Positions 18,729-25,611 of a stretch of 25,611 bases of DNA are shown here, piece by piece. Below the pieces are notes generated by a model. It saw only the letters and a program-made list of their open reading frames with translations. It did not search any database and was not told the DNA's origin. A program made the position numbers and the translations under genes. The stretch lies in the NCBI GenBank assembly GCA_013115125.1, contig JABANN010000493.1:1-25611 (forward strand), given 5' to 3'. This DNA is from Perkinsus olseni. Its lineage: Eukaryota; Perkinsozoa; Perkinsida. Each line of letters opens with the position of its first letter. The stretch's first letter is position 1.

Positions 18729-18843
18729 CAGCTGGCAAGCTGACTGTGACAGAGCTTGCTAGCTGACTCAGCTGAGCTGAGGCAAGATTAGGACAAGGCA
18801 TCTAGCCTAGATGATCTAGACATATTATGGCAAGACATAATAT
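18729..18843. repeat. Cluster of four tight hairpins
   Basis: In 115 bp: CAGCTGGCAAGCT/AGCTTGCTAGCTG (18729-18741 and 18753-18765, one mismatch); CTCAGC-TGA-GCTGAG (18768-18782); CATCTAG-C-CTAGATG (18799-18813); and ATATTATG-GCAAGA-CATAATAT (18822-18843). AGCT-rich words resemble parts of the foldback arms. Confidence 0.75.
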
Positions 18844-19112
18844 TAGGGCAAGACAGGCACATTATTGTGATCCAACTTGCGGGTCTCAGTGCGATTGCCT
18901 CTTCGTAGAAGGTCCCCATAAAGACTGCATACGCCAGTGCCCTTACTAATTGCTACAGTTCTCTTGGTATATTCGACGTAATTCTCTATTGGACATGTTG
19001 CTCTACATCTGCCGAGTATGATAATGAATCCGATTTAATCGGATCTTCGTTGACTATCGACTGGAGCAGTCATCGTTCTATTCGGTTCATCCCATTATTC
19101 ACTCATTGTCCG

Positions 19113-19331
19113 CTAGCTGTTCGACGGTGACACTGATGCCTCCACGGTCATCCGTGTTCCCATATTGATCCCAATCCTGTTCACGGAGTGTACGCCGTAT
19201 AATTCGGCTGGAGCTATTGTGTCGTACATGACGTTGTTAGAGCCCGTATCCCACTTTTGCAACTGACCGGAGCTATCCCCAGTCACTCCAATCGACATAA
19301 TTTCTCTCGTCCGGCGAAATTCAGAGTTCAT
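19113..19331 (-). CDS. Hypothetical short protein or exon
   Basis: A 72-codon minus-strand frame with balanced, protein-like composition (GVTGDSSGQLQKWDTGSNN...). No family is recognised, there is no signal peptide, and stops lie at both ends. It may be an exon of a larger or decayed gene. Weak call. Confidence 0.25.
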   Translation of the reverse strand: MNSEFRRTREIMSIGVTGDSSGQLQKWDTGSNNVMYDTIAPAELYGVHSVNRIGINMGTRMTVEASVSPSNS

Positions 19332-19561
19332 GTTCTATGGCGGTGAAGGGCCTTAACCAATTATTAAATGAAAGAAATTCGGTATGGTAGCTATTCACCA
19401 TCATCACGACTTCTTTCGAGTTCAACGAGAGAGCGCTCGACAGCTGCAAGGAATTCATAGTTTTCTCGCCTTATCCAGAGAAACGGAACACGCTACGTTT
19501 CTTTCACATTGCTGCGGCTGTTGCTAGTTGACAGCAGGTGTGATCTTCTCCTTCCACTCAG

Positions 19562-20389
19562 GGATTCTTCAGCCAGTCCAAGCGTTCCTTCGGCGGGAAC
19601 ATGACCTTCAACGTCGTAACGTTGTGGTACCGAGCACCCGAGCTGCTGTTCGAGTCCTCGTACTACTCCCCAGCCGTGGACATCTGGTCTGTTGGTACGC
19701 TGATGGCTGAGATGCTCCCGAGGGGAGAGAGAAGTCGACCGAGCACGGTGAAGCGGAGGGCTCCGCTGTTCCAGGTAGCGAGGGGAGATCACCATCCTTC
19801 TTTCTCGGAAATCTCGGTAGGTAAACTGTGTGAATATCATTCCATCTCGTCAACAACACGGACCATCCGCAGTTGCCGTCTTCAGGTACCCTCAGAGCTT
19901 GACCTCCTCAAGGCCATCGTAGAGCTGCTCGGCACACCCTCGGAGCAAACGTGGCCTGAAGCATCCAGTCTGTCCAGCCTCCATGAGTTTGCTTATTTGC
20001 CCGAACCCGATAATTGGCCGCGGGAAATGTTCGGTGATGCTTGCAAGGAATCGGAGAAGTTGGATGAATTCCTGAAAAGTGGGTTTGACGATTCAACGCG
20101 GAGGATTATTCAGTCGTAGTTTTTTGCTTCCGGCTTTCTTCATTTTCTTTGATCTTTTTCACTTTTCCCCTCCATTTCCCCCGTATTTTTGTCTTCATGA
20201 TTTTTGTTACTTCTAGCATCACTTAACGGCTGTGTGAATTTCCAAGTTGCTCACCACCCTCTTGCTTTTCCCAGCTTCGTCCGTTCACGTATGCTGATGT
20301 TGAACTCGTCGGCGCGGCCACCCAGTCCCAACTTGCTCGAGGACGACTACTTTACTTTGGGCCACCCGAGTATGGCCAGCAAGAGCTAG
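19562..20389 (+). pseudogene. Partial duplicate of the CDK-like kinase 3' half
   Basis: Copies of kinase exons 6, 7 and 8 lie at 19562-19774, 19886-20078 and 20247-20389. Homology begins inside kinase intron 5, at about 19374 (matching about 10924). The Gly loop, catalytic HRD and DFG exons are absent, so it cannot encode a kinase alone. The exon copies are almost identical to the parent, but the middle intron is 111 nt here against 364 nt there. In the last exon a 4-nt loss relative to the parent ends the frame early (MASKS), and EHDYF reads EDDYF. Splice sites for the three exons are kept. It could be expressed as a fragment, but pseudogene is the best call. Confidence 0.85.
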
Positions 20390-20703
20390 CGAAGGCACTC
20401 CGCCCAGCTGTGGATGGATAATATTCCACGACAATTTTTCATTTTTGGTTTCCGCGCCTCGTGTTGAGCGAGTTGCGGGCAGTTCGCTCGTGATGTCGAA
20501 GGTTTGGACGGTGAGGGGATTGTCGCATAGCCGCCCACGTGATGACTGAACTCAAGACCATGAGAGATGCTGCCTGCTCATGATACATGAGGATTATTCT
20601 CAATTAGAGATTATCACTGTAGAGTAAGTGATAAAAGTGATAAAATGGTTGGGTGCCACTCAATGAATGGATTTACGATTAGTTTCTTTGCAACAGTAAT
20701 GTA

Positions 20704-21486
20704 CTAATGGACGATGATGTCGGAGCAAGTTGCGTAATAAACGCCTTGGAACTTCGACCACATGTAGAGGATAGTGTAATTGCCGGGCTGAATGTTAGCG
20801 GGTATGATAAGATCAGCAGAGGAGGGATCGGTGTGAACATTCTTATGATAAAAAGGTAAGCAGTCCTCCAACGGCAAGGTGAAATCTTCCCATGAAGGAT
20901 CCTCCTTGTAAGGGGCCATCTTGAACACGATACATGTACCTAACACATGAGAGGTCGAGGTGACGATAAGATATGCCATCACCATCAGAGACCGAGTTAG
21001 TGTGACCATTGCCCATCCAAGAGATATGAAGCTTCCCACCTGAAGAGGATACATCAGAGGTTGAAAGAAGATCTTCGGGGGGGGGACCTCGAGTAACCTC
21101 CGCGCGACTTAGCATGTTCGGAGCACCGTCAGAGCCAGCACGCCTGCAAGGCCTCAGAGAGGTCTCGTCTAACGGCTTGTACGGCGGGGGTAAACCCTCG
21201 CACTGACTTAACGACGGCTTGGGACACATCGGGCGCTGAAGAGGAGCATCACCGGTATGAGTCAAAGGGAGCTGCTCACCGCATAATACTGGTCGGGGTG
21301 GTTGTGGGTTGTTGGCCCCATCCTCGGAAGCCCACTCTTAATGTCGCCCTTCAGATTGAACACCCAACTGTGAGCAGAAGCCCCAGTGATGCTCATGATG
21401 ATAATAACAATACCACAGATCATTATTGAAGAGTACTGGCAGGATGAGAGATTCACCATAAATTCAGCGGATAAACGAGTCATCAA
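20704..21486 (-). CDS. Secreted LPMO-like (copper monooxygenase-type) protein
   Basis: Three exons on the minus strand: 21486-21280, 21235-20983 and 20939-20704. Introns of 44 and 43 nt join in consistent phases and give 231 aa. A signal peptide ends ITGASA, so the mature protein would start His-Ser-Trp-Val, the N-terminal histidine that lytic polysaccharide monooxygenases need for the copper brace. A second histidine is in HISWMGNGHTN. The C-terminal part, IPANIQPGNYTILYMWSKFQ then YYATCSDI, resembles the end of fungal-type LPMO domains, and the cysteines fit a disulfide-bonded secreted fold. LPMOs oxidatively cleave chitin or cellulose; no substrate can be assigned. In-frame Met codons at 21486, 21459 and 21423 are all possible starts; 21459 or 21423 gives the more usual signal-peptide length. 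Confidence 0.65.
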
Positions 21487-21595
21487 TCAGGGTTGAACCC
21501 GGCCCGGAAACGTTCCATGAAATGTTGTTGTTAGTAGCAACACCCAGCAACCGTTTCATGCAACGAATAATGGGCGAACGAGATTCAAGAGTGTG

Positions 21596-21689
21596 CGCCA
21601 CCAGTAGTCCGCACAATGGGACACCTCGTGTCCCGGTGGCGCCTCCCACGGCTCGAGCTAGTGCCCAGAGCACCAGCTCGAGCCGTGGG
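21596..21689. repeat. Nested and adjacent hairpins upstream of the LPMO-like gene
   Basis: GCGCCACC (about 21596) pairs with GGTGGCGC (about 21636-21643) and encloses GGGACAC-CTC-GTGTCCC (21618-21634). Immediately after, CCCACGGCTCGAGCT (21645-21659) and AGCTCGAGCCGTGGG (21675-21689) form a perfect 15-bp stem with a 15-nt loop. Confidence 0.85.
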
Positions 21690-21690
21690 A

Positions 21691-21852
21691 CCTCATTCTG
21701 CGCCTTGCACTCCTGTACATGAGTATACGTGCTACACTTAGCTTAGCGTAGTAAGCTTTAGTGCACATTATCACTAGGCTCCTCTCAGAGGAGTCCTCTG
21801 GAGTCTTTGAGCCCCGTCTCAAATAGCCACACTGTACTGAGTTGTAGTTCAT
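21691..21852. repeat. Foldback-element arm fragment
   Basis: This is a diverged copy of the outer part of the right arm at about 17097-17265. Shared blocks include CTTGCACTC, GAGTA.ACGTGCTACACT, TTTGAGCCCCGT and CCACACTGTACTGAGTT. It contains an extra palindromic piece (CTCCTCTCAGAGGAG). No partner arm is seen nearby, so it is a solo arm. Confidence 0.8.
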
Positions 21853-22081
21853 CTTCGGCCTCGGCATAGTGTGCCTTCGCGTTACCCTCCCCCACCTTAC
21901 CGACTCCAGTGGGGTGCCACGCCATTGGCCACCGTCAAACAGCGCCAACCTGTCCCTGTTCTCCAGCGGAGAAATGTGTGTTGATTATTGTGCGGAGAAT
22001 CTCAGCACAACAGACACGATAGGGACACTCATCCAACCATTCAAGAACGCAAGATTCATTTCAAAGAAAACGGCTCCCTCT

Positions 22082-24750
22082 CTACTCACACGATAAACAG
22101 GAAGCAACTTTTTCGCCATACAGTTCGAACCTCTTGGGAACTGCAACCACTCGCCGTACCACAGCCAACGGGTCCTCGGAACCATCGTATTTGCACAGCT
22201 CGTCAACTTCCCAGTCCGTCAGAATCTTCTGCGGGGGCATCTCGCCATCCACAGTAGCAGCAAGCTCACGCCGCCCTTCATGCAACCGTCTCTCGCGTAT
22301 CTTCGATTTCCTCCCATTCACACGTTCACCCGCTTGCCAAGTCTCCGTTTCAAAGACCCGAGAGAAACTGCCGTCAATCCCCGCCCGAGGGGGCTCCCAT
22401 ATCGAGTGAGGGAGGGTCCGTCGACTGGACGTCCTGTTTATGTACGAGTAGACTGAGTAGGCGGTGGCATCGAAGGTCTCCCGCAAGTGACCGGAGTGGA
22501 GGAGGCAGACGATCGCAACCGCGACCCTCTCGGTTTCACAATGAAGGCCTTTTCGGCATTTTTCGCTTAGCTTCAAGACCGTTAGCTTTTCATCTTTTGC
22601 AGCAGCTTTCTCGAGCTGGCAGAAGATATCCTCAATCACCCTTCCCTCATCGGGAGCTTCTTTGAGACGTTTGCTCGGCGGAGCGGAGTCCTCCACGCCA
22701 CACACGTCGCAATAGCCGTCACAGACTGGCCGCTGATGGTCCCCCATGTGCGCAGCAAGATACGCTCTTCGACACTGGGTCGTGGAGAAGGCGTACTCGG
22801 CAAGAGCATAGAGTTCCTGCAGGGCGTTGGGCTTCCAGTACACCATCACACTTTGCCGACAGATGTCGAACGGTGATGCCATCAACACCGAAATTGCAGG
22901 CCGACCGTCGCGACCACAACGACCTGAGAAAATGGCATCTCCTCGGCGCGAGTGCGGTATCCCGTTGAACGGTTTGTAGCAGTAGAATGAACGAAGTAGA
23001 GCAGATAGAGTATGGAGTAGCCGAGAGAATAGGAGCTACCACCGCGAGGCGAGTAGCAGGAAATAATTTTGTACTGCCTGTGGGAATATCCGTAAATTCA
23101 CGGGAACGGTAAGAATGATCCATTCACCCCACTTTTGGACCACCCTGGCCAATACGGTGGTTATAGTGAACACAGGGCTAGTGAGGCGGCGCTCTCCTCC
23201 TCTGGCCTACCCGATTCCTGTTGATAGTGCTGAATACTCGGAGGCATCGAATAGTGGACGACCCAGCGTACACCAGAGTGATGGACACCCATACCGAAGG
23301 CGACCGTCGCCGCGATCACCTTGCTCTCACCTGAGGTGCTGCAATGCCTCAATCAATTGTGACAGAACGAAGACTGCAACCTCTGGCGACTGGAAGAGTT
23401 TTTAAAGACGACTATTTTGTAGAATTGGCGTGATGACAGCCGGCGGCGGCGCCCGTTGTGGTGAGAGACGTGGCGATCATACCATTTCCAGAACGATGTA
23501 CAAGGAAAGCTTCCATCGACTCACCAACCCTCTCACCCGACACCCATGATTTGTGAACAGCAGCCCGACTGTCCGTGGCGAGGTCGCCATGATACCACAC
23601 TGCAGAGATACCAGCATCCCTCAGGCTTCCACAGGTATCTTCCGTCTCCTTCCTACTCAGGCAATACACGATGCCACAAGATTCGCTCGCCCGGTCCGCA
23701 GCACACAACCTGAAGCTCGATCATACTCAACTGACGCGGATGAATTCTGCAGCTACTTTTTCACTGTAGCCAAGAGGAGCTCGGTGGCCTTCACTTTATC
23801 CCGCGGTTTGTACAGAACAGAGTAGAAGATGTTGGCTCGATCGCAGGGAGCTCGCTTGATGTTAGTCCGGGAGCGATTGAGGTCCAGCCGAGTGCATATA
23901 TCTTCAACAACTTGCGGCGTCGCCGTAGCCGTGGTCGCGACTATTGGCACGCCCGGGAAGTGCTTTCTGAACGCAATGACTGCTGGTCACCATATGCTTG
24001 GCCTCCTACCGGAGCATCCCAAGTTTGAGGTAATCCTGGCGGAAGTCATGGCCCCACTGGGAGATGCAGTGGCTCTCGTCGACAGCTATCAAACCAATAC
24101 CCTCCGACTTGTGAAGATGACCGAGAAGATTCATAAACTGGGCACTCTTCGCAATCCTCTCGGGAGTTACGAAGAGTATCTGAGGTCGAAGGATGCGCGG
24201 AATCTTTGAGGTAGGAAGAGGGATGCTCTCTCCTTGGGGAGTGGGGATGTATCAGCTGTGGTACATCGACTCTCCTCTCCTTCATCTCTTTCCGTACTGC
24301 CGTCTGCCGCTGCCTCGTCTCCTGCGCGCTCAGTAGACGTGCCGCGACCCCGACGGCCATCAACGACGATACCTGAACTACCCAGCATCTTCGAACGAAG
24401 CTCTTCTTACACATCCTGCTGTGCATGGTACCTTCACCACGTCTCACGACACGAAGGGCCCAATTCTGTGGTGATGGTAGAGACTCTTCCAACACCACCC
24501 TTACAGTAGCGTTAGTCTCGCAGCTCACCTGGTCGTGCATGAGAGATATCAAGGGCGACACCACCACAGTCATCTTCTTATCGGCGGCAGTAGCAGCCTG
24601 AGTGCCTGGCCGAAGGCATGGCCACTGACGTTGAGCAAGCTGCTCACCGGTGATGATCGCCGGCAGCTGATAGACCAGACTTTTGCCGCTCCCTGTCGGT
24701 GCGACCATCACAGCATCAGCGCCACTCATGAGGGCGTTCAGGATGCTCAG
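22082..24750 (-). CDS. RECQL: RecQ-family DNA helicase (RECQL-type), 5' part separated by a hAT insertion
   Basis: RecQ helicases unwind DNA 3'-5' in replication and repair. Exons, minus strand: 24750-24529, 24372-24265, 24179-24010, 23966-23757, 23709-23537, 23330-23211 and 22923-22082; phases agree and give 614 aa. Motifs in order: Walker [17 protein letters not shown], Ia [24 protein letters not shown], DExH as [68 protein letters not shown] then GRDGR, and a zinc-binding CRRAYLAAH...CDGYCDVC. A winged-helix-like C-terminus contains [11 protein letters not shown] and [11 protein letters not shown], as in RECQL1. Introns are 43-287 nt. The reading begins [10 protein letters not shown], abutting the hAT end, so the Q-motif and start are missing here. 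If the inserted copy is not spliced out, the gene is broken. Confidence 0.92.
23331..23536 (-). repeat. RecQ intron flanked by an 8-nt duplication
   Basis: On the coding strand the 5' junction reads GGTGAGAG, spanning the donor; the 3' junction reads GGTGAGAG again, spanning the acceptor. Splicing restores one copy. This is what a target-site duplication carrying its own splice sites would give. Confidence 0.6.
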
Positions 24751-24765
24751 TAGAGGTGGGCGAGA

Positions 24766-24862
24766 GTACGGGTACGGTTTGGTACGGAGTACGGTACGGG
24801 TACGATTACGGTTCCGTACCCGTACAACCCGCCACCGCCGTACACAGGTACGGCTGCACAAC
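24766..24862. promoter_or_regulatory. hAT subterminal repeats (probable transposase-binding sites)
   Basis: Repeated GGTACGG/GTACGG words occur in both orientations just inside the transposon end, at least eight of them. Clustered short subterminal repeats are usual for hAT elements and bind the transposase. Confidence 0.6.
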
Positions 24863-24914
24863 TTGCCCCCGGGGACGCTAGCAGCGTCACGCAACGAAGC
24901 TAGGCACTAGCGTT

Positions 24915-24934
24915 ATGCTGAGTACACTCAGCAT
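24915..24934. repeat. Palindrome ATGCTGAGT-AC-ACTCAGCAT
   Basis: Perfect 9-bp arms with a two-base centre, between the hAT subterminal repeats and the transposase start. Possibly part of the transposase promoter. Confidence 0.8.
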
Positions 24935-25009
24935 CATATCCTATGAATCGATTTGTGATAACCGCCAGTCGCTAATGGAATACCGAGTCATTGTAGTGTC
25001 ATTCCTCAC

Positions 25010-25611
25010 ATGTCCTCCCCATCCGATGCTACCCAAGCCACCGACAATCGTTTGTCGAAGGGTTGCAAGCGCTTCCCAGACTGGGAAAGGCACGAAGGCA
25101 ACAAGCTAAAGTGCCCTAGGTGTCACAAGCTCATCGCGGTCAACAAGGGGTCTTACAGCGGGGTGGCTAAGCATGAAGATTCGTGCAAGAAGCAGCATGC
25201 TGAAGCGAAGAAGACCGATAACAAGTTGCTGCGAGATTTCGTAAAGGCTGGTGTTTCTGCGGAAACCGAGGCTCTTCTCATCGAGTTCGTCATCAATAGT
25301 GGCAGCCCACTCAACTTGGTCGACGACAAGCATTTCAGAAAGTTCGTCACTGCCCTCAATCGTAATTATAAGCCCCCATCACGCCGTGCTTTATCGAACC
25401 GCATCCTAAGCAGGATGGACAATCATTTCCAGGCTGTTAAAGGTAAACAGGGTCTCACTGGAGCTTCACTCTAGATCTCGTCTCTTTCAGCGTGGCTCCG
25501 TGAAGCTCGGAGCGTCAATCTCACGATGGATGTATGGAGCCGAAGCTCTAGATCAAGCTTTCTCAGCTTGATGGGGCATACAATCATTGAGAATCAATTG
25601 AAGGCGGTCGT
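25010..25611 (+). CDS. hAT transposase with BED zinc finger, N-terminal part
   Basis: Exons 25010-25442 and 25491-25611 are joined across a 48-nt intron (GTAAAC...TTTCAG) in phase 1; the frame runs off the window. The N-terminus has a BED-type zinc finger, KCPRCHKL...GVAKHEDSC (Cys2 then His-x4-Cys). It continues with hAT signatures: the YKPPSRRALSNRIL stretch and the start of the catalytic core, NLTMDVWSRSSR then SLMGHTI. The Asp in MDVWS is at the position of the first catalytic Asp. No break is seen in the visible part, so the copy may be recent. The 48-nt intron matches the host's short-intron style. Confidence 0.85.

Larger units (their letters stand above)
24751..25611 (+). mobile_element. 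hAT-superfamily DNA transposon, left part
   Basis: The left end starts at or just before TAGAGGTGGGCG (24751), typical of hAT terminal repeats. It is followed by GTACGG-type subterminal repeats (about 24766-24862) and a 20-bp palindrome (24915-24934). The transposase follows on the same strand. The element begins directly inside RecQ coding sequence. The flanking ATGCTCAG (24743-24750) is the expected 8-bp target duplication. The right end lies beyond the window. Confidence 0.85.

Noticed and set aside
18541-18762. 73-codon plus-strand frame
   Set aside because: No signal peptide, domain or splice context; it overlaps the hairpin cluster and has repeat-like composition.
19601-20119. Second functional kinase gene
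   Set aside because: The duplicate lacks the Gly loop, Lys, HRD and DFG exons and its last exon is shortened.
24046-24894. Long minus-strand frame read as one 282-aa protein
   Set aside because: It contains true RecQ exons but also runs through introns and, at its 5' end, into the hAT terminal repeats. The conserved motifs require splicing.

Overview
The window is nuclear DNA of a protist. Its genes are cut into many small exons by short GT-AG introns, often 43-75 nt. It carries a hAT DNA transposon, a DIRS-like retroelement fossil and many foldback repeats. Gene content and style fit an alveolate, most likely a perkinsozoan such as Perkinsus. That placement is inferred from style alone and is not proven.

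Layout, left to right. Bases 1-1713 have no gene I can close, though some exon-like islands lie near 1110-1310. Bases 1714-4964 (+) hold a chain of 18 exon-like segments whose splice phases all agree; it encodes an unrecognised, probably multi-pass membrane protein. Bases 5096-6227 (+) encode a MORN-repeat protein, which may be the 3' end of the same gene. FEN1 flap endonuclease follows at 6430-9336 (+, 11 exons, 413 aa). A CDK-family kinase lies at 9492-12206 (+, 8 exons, 391 aa). Next come two arrays of one 15-bp minisatellite in opposite orientation (12645-13312) and a decayed DIRS-like element (13319-15765).

The right half is repeat-rich. It has a foldback element with about 290-bp arms (16453-17262), a small secreted orphan protein (17332-17805), hairpin clusters and a partial second copy of the kinase 3' half (19562-20389). 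A secreted LPMO-like protein follows on the minus strand (20704-21486). A RECQL-type RecQ helicase, also minus strand (22082-24750), loses its N-terminal part where a hAT transposon (24751 to the window end, +) begins inside its coding sequence.

FEN1 and RecQ are DNA replication/repair genes and the kinase is a CDK, but the gene order does not look like an operon or functional cluster. The most interesting signal is in the introns. Unrelated genes share small intron modules: a 20-nt A-box-like motif, pol III B-box-like T-arms, an ATCGATC hairpin, a TATCTTAGG module and a GCGCGC core. One intron is tRNA-like over most of its length and one is flanked by an 8-nt duplication. This looks like introns seeded by short mobile, tRNA/SINE-related sequences (introners).
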